Shown: positions 8,511 to 18,398 of the stretch, piece by piece
How positions within the stretch are numbered: position 1 is the stretch's first letter
Layout of the letters: every line of letters starts with the position of its first letter
Notes under the pieces: generated by a model
Databases searched by the model: none
Told to the model about the DNA's origin: nothing
What the model saw: the letters and a program-made list of their open reading frames with translations, nothing else
Program-made: the position numbers and the translations under genes
Source: Pseudomonas pohangensis
Lineage (GTDB): Bacteria; Pseudomonadota; Gammaproteobacteria; Pseudomonadales; Pseudomonadaceae
Reading direction: 5' to 3'
Length of the DNA: 64,000 nt
Assembly: GCF_900105995.1 (NCBI RefSeq)
Contig: NZ_LT629785.1
Span: 2,542,001-2,606,000, forward strand

Positions 8511-9821
8511 ATGTTCCGGACGGACAATCAGGATGATCAAGACGATCTCGGCGGCATCTTCCGGCTGGGCCTGCTGGCCACCGCAGCGGCCGTGGCGATC
8601 GGTCTGGTCGGCGGGCTGTTTCGTCTGAGTCTGGAGCACAGCATCGTCTGGCTTCAGAGCATCTACCTGAGTCTGCGCGGCATGCAGCCGCTGATCGGCT
8701 TCAGCCTCATGTGCCTGCTGGTAACCGCCATGACCTTGTGCGCCATCTATCTGGTACGCCGCTTTGCGCCGAATGCAGCGGGCAGCGGTGTACCCAGGGT
8801 TGAAGCGGTCTGGCGCCGGGAAATGCCCAGCGAAAGCAACTGGATGTTCCTGCCGGTCAAGTTCTGCAGTGGCATTCTGGCACTCTCGTCAGGTTACGCC
8901 CTTGGCCGCGAGGGGCCGATCGTGCAGATGGGCGCCTATATTGGTGGTGTATTTGGCAAGCTCAGCAAATCGGCTGCGGACCAGCGCACACTGATTGCCG
9001 GACTCGCCGGTGCCGGCCTGGCAGTCGCTTTCAGCGCCCCGCTGGGTGGCATGCTGTTTGCTCTCGAAGAACTGACCCGCCGCGCCCACCCCCGGCTGGT
9101 AATAGTCAGCATGGTGGCCTGTACGACTGCCGTCCCGGTAGCGCAGCTGCTGGTCGGTACCGGTGAAATTTTTCCTGTACCGCATCTGGAACAGCCCGGC
9201 ATCGCCGGCCTGTTGTTACTGGCGTGTCTTGGGGTGGCATCCGGCTTCGCCGGCGTGCTGTACAACACCGTCATTTTGCGGGCGCTGGATATCTTTAACC
9301 GCCCCGCAGCAGTGCCGCTCTGGTTGCGCGGCACTCTGGCTGCCGTCGGGCTTTCCATCCTGCTTTGGCAGACACCTTTCTTTACTGGCGGTGGCGAAGC
9401 ACTGGTCAGGGAACTGCTGAGCGGCCAGCAGCTGTTCGCCGGCCTGGCTGCCCTGTGGCTGGCGCGCTTCGCCCTCGGACCGCTGTCCTATTCGCTGGGG
9501 ATGTCCGGCGGGCTGTTTGCACCCATGCTGGCCGTGGGCGCTATCCAGGGCATCGGGTTTGGCATGCTGGTGGATGCCTACTGGCCGGCCGTCGCCCTGG
9601 AAATTCCGCTCTGTGCCGTGGTCGGCATGGCCGCCATGTTCTCGGGCTCGGTACGGGCGCCACTGACCGGTATCGTGTTGATCATTGAAATGACCGGTCT
9701 GGGCAATCAGGCCGTCAGCCTGATGGCGGCATGCATCCCCGCTGCGATAATTCCATTCTGGTTGCAGCAGGCAGGCATCTACGACGACCTGCGCGAACGC
9801 CTGCTCCGCGCGCAGCACTAG
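8511..9821 (+). CDS. ClC-family chloride channel/H+ antiporter
   Basis: 436 residues. The three ClC selectivity motifs are visible: GSGVP near residue 90, GREGPIVQMG near 130, and GGLFAPMLAVG near 335. The glutamate of GREGP is the gating glutamate of Cl-/H+ exchangers. There is no C-terminal CBS domain, as in E. coli ClcA. It is an inner-membrane protein, likely exchanging chloride for protons. ATG 8511 is preceded by AGGA about 10 bases upstream; a longer GTG frame from 8478 is less likely. Confidence 0.9.
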   Translation: MFRTDNQDDQDDLGGIFRLGLLATAAAVAIGLVGGLFRLSLEHSIVWLQSIYLSLRGMQPLIGFSLMCLLVTAMTLCAIYLVRRFAPNAAGSGVPRVEAVWRREMPSESNWMFLPVKFCSGILALSSGYALGREGPIVQMGAYIGGVFGKLSKSAADQRTLIAGLAGAGLAVAFSAPLGGMLFALEELTRRAHPRLVIVSMVACTTAVPVAQLLVGTGEIFPVPHLEQPGIAGLLLLACLGVASGFAGVLYNTVILRALDIFNRPAAVPLWLRGTLAAVGLSILLWQTPFFTGGGEALVRELLSGQQLFAGLAALWLARFALGPLSYSLGMSGGLFAPMLAVGAIQGIGFGMLVDAYWPAVALEIPLCAVVGMAAMFSGSVRAPLTGIVLIIEMTGLGNQAVSLMAACIPAAIIPFWLQQAGIYDDLRERLLRAQH

Positions 9822-9830
9822 CTAGCCGTC

Positions 9831-10892
9831 CTAACCGGCGCGGCGCAACATCCAGAAGCCGATCAGCGCGCAAACTCCGGTCGGTATCAGCACCGCGAGC
9901 AACGGCGAAAATCCGAAAACCAGGCTGGATGGACCCAGCAGGTCCTGGGCTATCTGAAAGACGAAGCCGACCACTACACCGGTAAATATGCGCAGACCGA
10001 GGGTAACCGAACGCAGCGGGCCGAAAATGAACGAGATGGCCAGCAGCACCAGGGCCATGGTGACTACCGGCTTCAGTACCTTGGTCCAGAACGCCAGCCA
10101 ATAGGGGCCATTATTCAGGCCCTGGGCCGACAGGTAGTGGATGTAGTCCCACAAGCCGGTGATAGACAGGGTCTGCGGATCCAGTACCGCCGTACTCAAC
10201 AGCTTCTGGCTCAGCTGGATGTTCCAGGGCGCAGTGGCCTGGGTGGTGACCTCGGTTCGATCTTCCTTGAACTCGGTGGTGCGCACACCCTGCAGCTGCC
10301 ACTTGTCATCGGCAAAGATTGCCCGCTTGGCAAAGCTGGAAAACAGCAAGCGGTGATCAGGGCCGAAACTATAACGGGTTACACCCAGCAGATTGCCGTC
10401 CGGCTGCACCGCATTGATATGCAGAAACTCATCACCTTCACGGTGCCAGAGCCCACGCTTGGCGCTCTGTGCATCACCGCCACCCTGCGCCATGGCCCGA
10501 TTGGATTGCGCCATGGCTTCGGTCACCGGCGCCACATATTCGCTGATCAGCAGACCGGCGACCATCAGCACCAGCATCGGCTTCATCACTGCCCAGACGA
10601 TCCGGCCAACGGAAACTCCCGCTGCGCGCATGATGGTCAGCTCGCTGTTGCTCGCCAGGGCACCCAGCCCTGCCAGGCAACCGATCAGTGCGGACATTGG
10701 CAACATCTCGAAGAGCGATTGCGGCGCAGTCAGCAATACATAGCTGAAGGCGTCCATCAGCCCGTAGTTGGCATCAACATCATTGAGCTCATCTACAAAG
10801 TTGAACAACAGCGCCAGGCCAAGAATCACCATCAGTACAGCCAGGATTGCCCAGAACACACTGGCGCCTATGTAGCGGTCGAGCTTAACCAT
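9831..10892 (-). CDS. lptG: LPS export ABC transporter permease LptG
   Basis: 353 residues with three N-terminal and three C-terminal transmembrane segments around a periplasmic beta-jellyroll domain, the YjgP/YjgQ architecture. It begins MVKLDRYIGASVFWAIL as in Pseudomonas LptG. With LptF and LptB it extracts lipopolysaccharide from the inner membrane and passes it to LptC/LptA. Its start overlaps the lptF end by 8 bases, so the two are translationally coupled. The convergent ClC gene ends 9 bases away. Confidence 0.95.
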   Translation of the reverse strand: MVKLDRYIGASVFWAILAVLMVILGLALLFNFVDELNDVDANYGLMDAFSYVLLTAPQSLFEMLPMSALIGCLAGLGALASNSELTIMRAAGVSVGRIVWAVMKPMLVLMVAGLLISEYVAPVTEAMAQSNRAMAQGGGDAQSAKRGLWHREGDEFLHINAVQPDGNLLGVTRYSFGPDHRLLFSSFAKRAIFADDKWQLQGVRTTEFKEDRTEVTTQATAPWNIQLSQKLLSTAVLDPQTLSITGLWDYIHYLSAQGLNNGPYWLAFWTKVLKPVVTMALVLLAISFIFGPLRSVTLGLRIFTGVVVGFVFQIAQDLLGPSSLVFGFSPLLAVLIPTGVCALIGFWMLRRAG

Positions 10893-12006
10893 GGGCCACC
10901 TCCTGAACGCTACGCCGTGCCTTCCAGCTCAGCTGCAAGGGTTCCCAATACAGCATCAACAGGCCGACCAGCAGGAACAGGACATGCACCGTCCAGAAAC
11001 CGATTCCGGCTGGCAGCTGGCCCTTGAGCAAGGCACCGCGCACCGCAATCAGTAGCGCCAGATAAGCCATATACAGGAGGATTGCCGGCAGCAATTTGAG
11101 AAAGCGCCCCTGCCGGGGATTGACCCGCGACAGGGGCACCGCCAGCAGGGTAATCACGAATACCAGAATCGGCAGCGAGAGCCGCCACTGCAGCTCGATC
11201 TTGAGCCGCGGCTTATCGCTGTCAATCAATGCACGGGTCGATAGCGCTTCGCGGTCGGTGACGTCCGCATTGACTTCCGCCTTGGGCATCAGCACGCCGT
11301 GTGCATCATATTTGGTCACCCGGTATTCGGCGCCACCCGGAGTTCCGTCGTAACGGTAACCATCTTCCAGAATCAGGTAGCGACTGCCATCCGGATGAAT
11401 TTCCTGGCGCCCGGAGTTTGCTACCAGCACGGTAATGCCACGCTCTTTGGTGCCGTCCTCGGAACGCCTTTTTTCAGAAATGAACACTCCGCCCAGCTCG
11501 GTGCGATCCTTGGTCAGGCTTTCCACGTAGGTAACCCGGTCGGAATTGCGCATCTTCTGGAAGCGTCCGGCCTCGAGCGTATCGAACTCGGTAAGGCTGT
11601 CCTGATCGTTGAGAATCCGGTCTGCCTGCTCGGCACCCTTGGGCGTCAGGCCCAGGGACAGCCAGGCCACCAGCAATGCAACCAGCAGCGCCGGCGCAAG
11701 ACTGTAGAGCATCAGGCGCTGCTGGCTCATGCCGGTGGCTGTCAGCACGGTCATCTCGCTATCCATGTACAAGCGGCCATAGGCCAGCAGGATGCCGAGA
11801 AACAGGCCCAGCGGCAGGATCATCTGCAGGAAGCCGGGAATCTTGAAGGCCATGATCCACAACAGGACCGACGGATCAATGATGCCGCGGGTCGCCTGTG
11901 CCAGATAACGGATAAAACGACCGCTCATGATGATCACCAGCAGGGTGGCGCTGACGGCGCTCATGGTGATCAGAACTTCGCGGGCAAGGTAACGGAATAC
12001 GATCAA
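10885..12006 (-). CDS. lptF: LPS export ABC transporter permease LptF
   Basis: 373 residues from TTG 12006, with GGAG eight bases upstream. This start gives LIVFRYLAREVLITMSAVSA, matching the family N-terminus, whereas the longer frame from 12042 adds an unrelated 12 residues. The architecture is the same as LptG, and the membrane segment GMSQQRLMLYS follows the conserved ESEMTVL-type coupling helix (here DSEMTVLTATGMS). It is divergent from pepA across 140 bp, the standard Pseudomonas order. Confidence 0.94.
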   Translation of the reverse strand: MIVFRYLAREVLITMSAVSATLLVIIMSGRFIRYLAQATRGIIDPSVLLWIMAFKIPGFLQMILPLGLFLGILLAYGRLYMDSEMTVLTATGMSQQRLMLYSLAPALLVALLVAWLSLGLTPKGAEQADRILNDQDSLTEFDTLEAGRFQKMRNSDRVTYVESLTKDRTELGGVFISEKRRSEDGTKERGITVLVANSGRQEIHPDGSRYLILEDGYRYDGTPGGAEYRVTKYDAHGVLMPKAEVNADVTDREALSTRALIDSDKPRLKIELQWRLSLPILVFVITLLAVPLSRVNPRQGRFLKLLPAILLYMAYLALLIAVRGALLKGQLPAGIGFWTVHVLFLLVGLLMLYWEPLQLSWKARRSVQEVAHG

Positions 12007-12146
12007 ACCAGACACTCCAGGGTTGTCAGGCTCAGCCAGCAACGCTCACACTAGGGCATTGCTACTGGCCCGCCATTGGCGCGGACCGCTGAAATCAGCC
12101 GACATTATCCTGCAATCAACCGTCTTTGTCTTGGGGAGCGCTCAGC

Positions 12147-13628
12147 ATGGAATTTTTCGTCAAAACCAGTCGTCCGGAAAGCATCAAGACAGCCACTCTG
12201 GTGCTGCCGGTCGGCGAAGCCGGCAAACTGGGGCCACTGGCACTGGCGGTGGATCAAGCGGCAGCGGGTGCCCTCAGCCAGCTGCTCAAACGCGGCGATA
12301 TCAGCGGCAAGCCAGGCCAGACCCTGTTGCTCCACGACATTCCCAACCTCAAGGCAACCCGGGTATTGCTGGTCGGCAGCGGCAAAGAGGCACTGTCCGA
12401 TCGCCAGTTGCGCAAGCTGATAACTGCCGTGCACGGCGTTCTCAAAGGGCTCGGCGGCAGCGATGCCGTGCTGGCATTGGGCGATATCGCAGTCAGGGAT
12501 CGCGATACCTATGGCACCACACGCCTGCTGGTGGAGACTCTGGCCGATGGCGCGTACCAGTTCGAACAATTCAAGAGCGAGAAATCCAGACCACGCGCCC
12601 TGAAGAAAATCACCCTGCTCACCGACAAGGCCGGGCTGGCTGACACCGAGCGTGGCTGCCGGCATGCCCGGGCGATCGCCAGCGGCATGGCTTTCACCCG
12701 TGACCTGGGCAATCTGCCGCCCAATCTCTGCCACCCCAGTTACCTGGCAGATCAGGCCAGGAACCTGTGCAAGACCTACAAGAACCTGAAAGCCGACATT
12801 CTCGACGAAAAGAAACTCAAGGCCCTCGGTGCCGGTGCTTTCCTTGCAGTAGCCCAGGGTAGCGACCAGCCGCCACGGATGATCGTGCTGGATTATCAGG
12901 GCGGCAAAAAGAACGAAAAACCCTACGTGCTGGTCGGCAAGGGCATCACCTTCGACACCGGCGGCATCAGCCTAAAGCCCGGTCTGGGCATGGACGAGAT
13001 GAAATACGACATGTGCGGTGCCGCCAGCGTATTCGGCACCCTGCGCGCAGTGCTGGAACTGCAACTGCCGATCAATCTGGTGTGTTTGCTGGCTTGCGCC
13101 GAGAACATGCCCAGCGGTGGTGCCACCCGCCCCGGCGATATTGTTACCAGCATGAGCGGACAGACCGTGGAAATCCTCAATACCGACGCCGAAGGCCGTC
13201 TGGTGCTGTGTGACGCCCTGACCTACGCCGAACGTTTCAAGCCAAAGGCGGTGATCGACATCGCCACTCTGACCGGTGCCTGCATCGTCGCGCTGGGCAG
13301 CAATGCCTCGGGGCTGATGGGCAATAACGAAGAGCTGGTGCAACAGTTGCTCAAGGCTGGCAAGGACGCCGATGACCGCGCCTGGGAGCTGCCCCTGTTC
13401 GACGAGTATCAGGAGCAACTCGACAGCCCGTTCGCCGATATCGCCAATATCGGCGGCCCGAAGGCCGGCAGCATCACCGCCGGCTGCTTCCTCTCGCGCT
13501 TTGCCAAGAACTACCACTGGGCGCATCTGGACATCGCCGGCACGGCCTGGATCAGCGGCGGCAAGGACAAGGGCGCCACCGGCAAGCCGGTCCCCCTGCT
13601 CACCCAGTACCTGCTGGATCGGGCCTGA
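12147..13628 (+). CDS. pepA: Leucyl aminopeptidase PepA
   Basis: 493 residues, M17 family: a two-zinc exopeptidase releasing N-terminal residues, and in gammaproteobacteria also a DNA-binding accessory factor in recombination. The catalytic signature NTDAEGRL is present near residue 345. GKGITFDTGGISLKP near 262 supplies Lys and Asp metal and catalytic ligands. It starts MEFFVKTS, the family start; a longer frame from 12126 is not used. holC follows 46 bases downstream. Confidence 0.95.
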   Translation: MEFFVKTSRPESIKTATLVLPVGEAGKLGPLALAVDQAAAGALSQLLKRGDISGKPGQTLLLHDIPNLKATRVLLVGSGKEALSDRQLRKLITAVHGVLKGLGGSDAVLALGDIAVRDRDTYGTTRLLVETLADGAYQFEQFKSEKSRPRALKKITLLTDKAGLADTERGCRHARAIASGMAFTRDLGNLPPNLCHPSYLADQARNLCKTYKNLKADILDEKKLKALGAGAFLAVAQGSDQPPRMIVLDYQGGKKNEKPYVLVGKGITFDTGGISLKPGLGMDEMKYDMCGAASVFGTLRAVLELQLPINLVCLLACAENMPSGGATRPGDIVTSMSGQTVEILNTDAEGRLVLCDALTYAERFKPKAVIDIATLTGACIVALGSNASGLMGNNEELVQQLLKAGKDADDRAWELPLFDEYQEQLDSPFADIANIGGPKAGSITAGCFLSRFAKNYHWAHLDIAGTAWISGGKDKGATGKPVPLLTQYLLDRA

Positions 13629-13674
13629 CCCGGGCACCGCAATCCACTTGCAACACTCAGACTGACAGACACCC

Positions 13675-14094
13675 ATGCCCCGTATCGAGTTCTATATCCT
13701 GCCCGGCGACAAACCAGACGAACGCCTGCTGGCGGCCTGCAAGCTGGCCCTGAAAGGCTGGCGCCACGGACTGCCGGTATTCCTGCGCTGCGCTGATGCG
13801 CAGCAATGCCAGGCGCTGGATGAACTACTCTGGAACTTCAGGACCGACACTTTTCTGCCGCACAACCTGCAAAGCGAAGACCCGCTGGCACCCGTGGTAA
13901 TCGGCATGAACGAAGAACCGGCACAGGCAAACGGGCTTTTGATCAATCTGGCTGGCGACATTTCGGCACATCTGCCACAGTTTCAACGGATTATCGAAAT
14001 CATCGACCAGCAGCCGGATCGTCTGGCTGGCGGCCGCGAAAATTTTCGCAGTTATCGTCAACGCGGATTTGATCCGCGCCGTGTAGAGCTCTAA
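13675..14094 (+). CDS. holC: DNA polymerase III chi subunit HolC
   Basis: 139 residues with the family start RIEFYILPG and conserved core WNFRTDTFLPHNL. Chi links the clamp loader to single-strand binding protein at the replication fork. It is embedded in pepA-holC-(small gene)-valS, an arrangement conserved in Pseudomonas. It overlaps nothing, and the next gene starts 10 bases after the stop. Confidence 0.93.
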   Translation: MPRIEFYILPGDKPDERLLAACKLALKGWRHGLPVFLRCADAQQCQALDELLWNFRTDTFLPHNLQSEDPLAPVVIGMNEEPAQANGLLINLAGDISAHLPQFQRIIEIIDQQPDRLAGGRENFRSYRQRGFDPRRVEL

Positions 14095-14103
14095 GCGCAC
14101 ATC

Positions 14104-14499
14104 ATGGACAGCAATAACCCGAAAGAAAAACCGGCACAACTGCTCAGCGATCTCGAGTCGATTCGCCAGCTGCTCGAGCCTGCCATGGCCGAACCGCCAC
14201 TGCTGACAGACTCGATTGACCCGCGCAACATTCCGTTGCTGTCCGACATAGTGCCGCCGGCCTTTAGCGAAAGGCCGTTACAGCCGATTCCGCCGCAACC
14301 TGCTGCGCCGCCCCGGCACGCGCCTGCGGCACGTCCGCCAAGCCTTGAGCTGAACCGTCTGGAAGGCGAACTGCGCATCGCCGCAGAACTGATACTGCAG
14401 GACGTGATCGATGATTTCGTGCCGCAGATCGAAGCCGAATTGCGCCGCCGCCTGGAAGAACACTTACCCGGCATTCTCTCTACGCGAAAACAAACATGA
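14104..14499 (+). CDS. Conserved small protein of the holC-valS interval
   Basis: 131 residues, no recognised enzymatic motif. It has an acidic N-terminal region with a LLSDLESIRQLL helix, a Pro/Ala-rich linker at about residues 55-80, and a C-terminal amphipathic helix (ELILQDVIDDFVPQIEAELR). Pseudomonas genomes carry a similar uncharacterised gene at this site, often loosely labelled with DNA polymerase III chi. A replication or chi-partner role is only inferred from position. Its stop overlaps the next start (ATGA). Confidence 0.7.
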   Translation: MDSNNPKEKPAQLLSDLESIRQLLEPAMAEPPLLTDSIDPRNIPLLSDIVPPAFSERPLQPIPPQPAAPPRHAPAARPPSLELNRLEGELRIAAELILQDVIDDFVPQIEAELRRRLEEHLPGILSTRKQT

Positions 14500-15275
14500 C
14501 GCTTAAAATCGCTGAGCGCTGGTTTGAAACCCGCACCATCGATTCTGGCATCACCCTGCTGTGGGAACCCCACGTCATCGAGTTGATGCGCTGCAACATC
14601 TGGCATATCCGTGGCCGTACCCACGACTTGTTTATCGACACCGGCATGGGCATAGCCAGTTTGCGCGAAGCCACTCGTCATTTGCTCGACAAGCCGGTAG
14701 TAGCCTTGGCGACCCATACCCACGGCGATCATATCGGCAGCCATCACGAGTTCGACGATTGCTGGGTGCACCACGCCGAAAGCCACTGCCTGCAATGCGC
14801 CCAGCACACCAGCCTGCTGGCTGAAGACTACTTCGGCGAACACGACATGGCCTTATTACGCGCAAGCGGCTATCAGGTCGAGCCGGGGCCCATGCTCAGC
14901 GCCCTGCCCCATGCTGACTTCGACCTGACCCGGTTTCATCTACCGGCAGCCAAGGTTACGCGCACCCTGGCGGCAGGCGATGTGGTTGATCTGGGCAATC
15001 GCGTATTCGAGGTGCTTCATTTACCCGGCCATTCGCCGGGCAGCATAGGGCTGTGGGAAGCCAGCAGCGGCACGCTGTTTTCCGGTGACGCCCTATACGA
15101 CGGGCCGCTACTCGACCAGTTCGATGACGCCAATATCGCCGACTACATCAACACCATGCTGCGCCTGCGTGAGCTGCCGGTGAATGTGGTGCATGGTGGC
15201 CATGACCGCAGCTTTGGCCGTGAGCGCATGCGCGAACTGATTGACGCCTATTTGCGCAGCAAAGGCGCCCTTTAA
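14496..15275 (+). CDS. Metallo-beta-lactamase-fold hydrolase
   Basis: 259 residues. The zinc motif is THTHGDHIGSHHEF near residue 74, and HLPGHSPGSIGLW near 174 and FSGDALYDG near 196 supply further ligands. This is the glyoxalase II-like part of the MBL superfamily; the substrate is not identifiable. The start overlaps the previous stop as ATGA, so translation is coupled. The gene lies between the small holC-linked gene and valS, a position that, as I recall, is usually without it in P. aeruginosa. Confidence 0.82.
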   Translation: MTLKIAERWFETRTIDSGITLLWEPHVIELMRCNIWHIRGRTHDLFIDTGMGIASLREATRHLLDKPVVALATHTHGDHIGSHHEFDDCWVHHAESHCLQCAQHTSLLAEDYFGEHDMALLRASGYQVEPGPMLSALPHADFDLTRFHLPAAKVTRTLAAGDVVDLGNRVFEVLHLPGHSPGSIGLWEASSGTLFSGDALYDGPLLDQFDDANIADYINTMLRLRELPVNVVHGGHDRSFGRERMRELIDAYLRSKGAL

Positions 15276-15378
15276 CGATTAGCGTCTGCCTGATCGCCCG
15301 CCCGGTCTATGGCCACACGCCCTTTCCCGCTATACTTCCCGGCTTTTTCGTCTAGCCGTCATAAGGGTCCCGCCGCGC

Positions 15379-18237
15379 ATGGACAAGACCTACCAGCCGC
15401 ACGCCATTGAAACTTCCTGGTATCAGACCTGGGAGGCCAACAACTACTTCGCCCCGCAGGGCAGTGGTGAGCCCTACACCATCATGATCCCGCCGCCGAA
15501 CGTCACCGGCAGCCTGCACATGGGCCACGGTTTCAACAACGCGATCATGGATGCGCTGATCCGCTTCCGCCGCATGCAGGGGCGCAACACCCTGTGGCAG
15601 CCGGGTACCGACCATGCCGGCATCGCCACGCAGATGCTGGTCGAGCGGCAAATCGGTGCCGACGGCCTGTCGCGCCACGATCTGGGCCGCGAGAAGTTCC
15701 TCGAGAAAGTCTGGGAGTGGAAGGCGCAGTCCGGCGGCAATATCAGCCGGCAGATCCGCCGCCTGGGCAGCTCGGTAGACTGGTCGCGCGAGCGCTTTAC
15801 CATGGACGACGGCTTGTCCGAGTCGGTGAAAGAAGCCTTTGTGCGCCTGCACGAAGACGGCCTGATCTACCGCGGCAAGCGCCTGGTCAACTGGGACACC
15901 AAGTTGCACACGGCAATTTCCGATCTGGAAGTGGAAAACCACGACGAGAAAGGCAGCCTGTGGAACCTGCGTTACCCGCTGGCCGATGGCGCCAAAACTG
16001 CCGAAGGTCTGGACCATCTGATCGTCGCCACCACCCGCCCGGAAACCATGCTCGGTGACAGCGCCGTGGCCGTTAACCCCAACGATGAGCGCTACCAGGC
16101 GCTGATCGGCAAGTTCGTCGAACTGCCACTGGTCGGCCGGCGCATTCCGATCATTGCCGATGACTATTGCGACCCTGAATTCGGCACCGGCTGCGTGAAA
16201 ATCACCCCGGCCCACGACTTCAATGACTATGAAGTGGGCAAGCGCCACCACCTGCCGCTGATCAATATTCTCGATAAAGACGCCGCGATCCTGGCCCGCG
16301 CCCAGGTATTCAAACTCGACGGCAGCGTCGATGAGCAATTCGATGGCAGTTTGCCGGCCGAGTTCGCCGGGCTGGACCGCTTCGAGGCGCGCAAGCAGAT
16401 CGTTGCCGCCTTCGATGCCCTGGGCCTGCTGGTCAGCATTGACGATCACGCGCTGAAAGTACCCAAAGGCGACCGTTCCGGCACCATCATCGAGCCGTGG
16501 CTGACCGACCAGTGGTATGTCAGTACCAAACCACTGGCGGAAAAAGCCATCGCTGCCGTGGAAGACGGCAGCATCCAGTTTGTGCCCAGGCAGTACGAGA
16601 ACATGTACTTCAGCTGGATGCGTGACATCCAGGACTGGTGCATCAGTCGCCAGCTGTGGTGGGGCCACCGCATTCCGGCCTGGTACGACGAAGCCGGCAA
16701 CGTCTATGTCGGCCGCGACGAAGCCGAAGTGCGCGCCAAGCACAACCTGGGCGCTGCCGCGCTGCGCCAGGACGACGACGTGCTCGACACCTGGTTCAGC
16801 TCCGGTCTGTGGACCTTCTCCACCCTCGGCTGGCCCGAGCAGACCGACTTCCTGAAAACCTTCCACCCCACCGACGTACTGGTCACCGGCTTTGACATCA
16901 TCTTCTTCTGGGTCGCGCGAATGATCATGATGAGCCTGCACCTCACCGGGCAGGTACCGTTCAAGACCGTGTATGTGCACGGGCTGGTGCGCGACGGTCA
17001 GGGGCAGAAGATGTCCAAGTCCAAGGGCAACGTGCTCGATCCGCTGGACATCGTCGACGGTATCGAGCTCGACGCGTTGCTGGAGAAACGTACCGGCGGC
17101 CTGATGCAGCCGAAGATGGCCGAGAAGATCGCCAGGCAGACCAGAGCCGAATTCCCCGAAGGCATTGCCAGCTACGGCACCGACGCGCTGCGCTTTACCT
17201 TCCTTTCGCTGGCCTCCACCGGCCGCGACATCAAGTTCGACATGGGCCGGGTCGAGGGCTACCGCAACTTCTGCAACAAGTTGTGGAACGCCGCCAACTT
17301 CGTGATCGAAAACACCGATGACCAGGACACGGGCGTTAACGGCGAGGCGGTTGAGCTGTCCCCGGTAGATCGCTGGATCATCTCGGCGCTACAGCGCTGC
17401 GAGCTGGAAGTTACCCGCCAGCTCGACGCCTTCCGCTTCGATCTGGCGGCACAAGCGCTCTACGAATTCGTCTGGGACGAGTACTGCGCCTGGTATCTGG
17501 AACTGGTCAAGCCGGTGTTGTGGGGAGTTGGTTCTGCGGATGACACCACAACCGATCTCTACTCGCTGGAACGCCAGCGTGGCACCCGCCGTACGCTGAT
17601 CCGCGTTCTGGAAGTGATACTGCGCCTGGCCCATCCGTTCATGCCGTTTATCACCGAAGAAATCTGGCAGCGGATCAAGGCCCAGGCCGGTTCCAGCGGC
17701 GAGACCATCATGCTGCAGGCCTGGCCGGTGGCCAATGAAAGCCGCATCGATGCCGCCGCCGAGGCCGATATCGAATGGGTCAAAGCCTTGATGCTCGGCC
17801 TGCGGCAGATCCGTGGCGAGATGAAAATCTCCATGGCCAAACGTATCGACATCATCCTGAAAAACGCCAGCACCGAAGACCAGCGCCGCCTGGCCGATAA
17901 CGCGCCGCTGCTGAACAAGCTGGCCAAGCTGGAGTCGGTGACGGTAATCGCCGCCGATGCCGAGGCGCCGATGTCGGCCACCGCACTGGTCGGCGAGATG
18001 CAGGTGCTGGTGCCGATGGCCGGGCTGATCGACAAGGACGCCGAACTGGCGCGTCTGGACAAGGAAATCCAGCGCCTGGCTGGCGAGGTCCAGCGCGTCG
18101 GTGGCAAGCTGGCCAACCAGGGCTTTGTCGCCAAAGCGCCGGCCGAAGTACTGGAAAAAGAGCGCGCCAAACTGGCCGAAGCGCAGCAGGCCCTGGACAA
18201 GCTGGCCGAGCAGCGCGAGAAGATCGCCAACCTCTAG
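15379..18237 (+). CDS. valS: Valyl-tRNA synthetase
   Basis: 952 residues. Class I synthetase signatures: HMGH (as PPPNVTGSLHMGHGFN near residue 45) and KMSKS (GQKMSKSKGN near 550). The editing domain, with TTRPETMLGDSAVAVNP near 220, lies between them. An anticodon-binding region and a C-terminal coiled coil (LARLDKEIQRLAGEVQRVG) complete it. The length matches bacterial ValRS. Confidence 0.97.
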   Translation: MDKTYQPHAIETSWYQTWEANNYFAPQGSGEPYTIMIPPPNVTGSLHMGHGFNNAIMDALIRFRRMQGRNTLWQPGTDHAGIATQMLVERQIGADGLSRHDLGREKFLEKVWEWKAQSGGNISRQIRRLGSSVDWSRERFTMDDGLSESVKEAFVRLHEDGLIYRGKRLVNWDTKLHTAISDLEVENHDEKGSLWNLRYPLADGAKTAEGLDHLIVATTRPETMLGDSAVAVNPNDERYQALIGKFVELPLVGRRIPIIADDYCDPEFGTGCVKITPAHDFNDYEVGKRHHLPLINILDKDAAILARAQVFKLDGSVDEQFDGSLPAEFAGLDRFEARKQIVAAFDALGLLVSIDDHALKVPKGDRSGTIIEPWLTDQWYVSTKPLAEKAIAAVEDGSIQFVPRQYENMYFSWMRDIQDWCISRQLWWGHRIPAWYDEAGNVYVGRDEAEVRAKHNLGAAALRQDDDVLDTWFSSGLWTFSTLGWPEQTDFLKTFHPTDVLVTGFDIIFFWVARMIMMSLHLTGQVPFKTVYVHGLVRDGQGQKMSKSKGNVLDPLDIVDGIELDALLEKRTGGLMQPKMAEKIARQTRAEFPEGIASYGTDALRFTFLSLASTGRDIKFDMGRVEGYRNFCNKLWNAANFVIENTDDQDTGVNGEAVELSPVDRWIISALQRCELEVTRQLDAFRFDLAAQALYEFVWDEYCAWYLELVKPVLWGVGSADDTTTDLYSLERQRGTRRTLIRVLEVILRLAHPFMPFITEEIWQRIKAQAGSSGETIMLQAWPVANESRIDAAAEADIEWVKALMLGLRQIRGEMKISMAKRIDIILKNASTEDQRRLADNAPLLNKLAKLESVTVIAADAEAPMSATALVGEMQVLVPMAGLIDKDAELARLDKEIQRLAGEVQRVGGKLANQGFVAKAPAEVLEKERAKLAEAQQALDKLAEQREKIANL

Positions 18238-18243
18238 GCATTA

Positions 18244-18275
18244 AAGCCCCGCGAAGACAATATCGCGGGGCTTTT
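18244..18275 (+). terminator. Terminator of valS
   Basis: AAAGCCCCGCGA/TCGCGGGGCTTTT stem-loop, 7 bases after the stop. Confidence 0.85.
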
Positions 18276-18398
18276 CTTGTTTAATGTCAAAGCCATGGGC
18301 TGAACTACCCTGTACCGTGGCGCGCAGATTTCAGCGCACGGCGCCAGCCAGGCATACGTCAATCTCAAGATCAGAAACAACCGGCAAGGAACGACATC

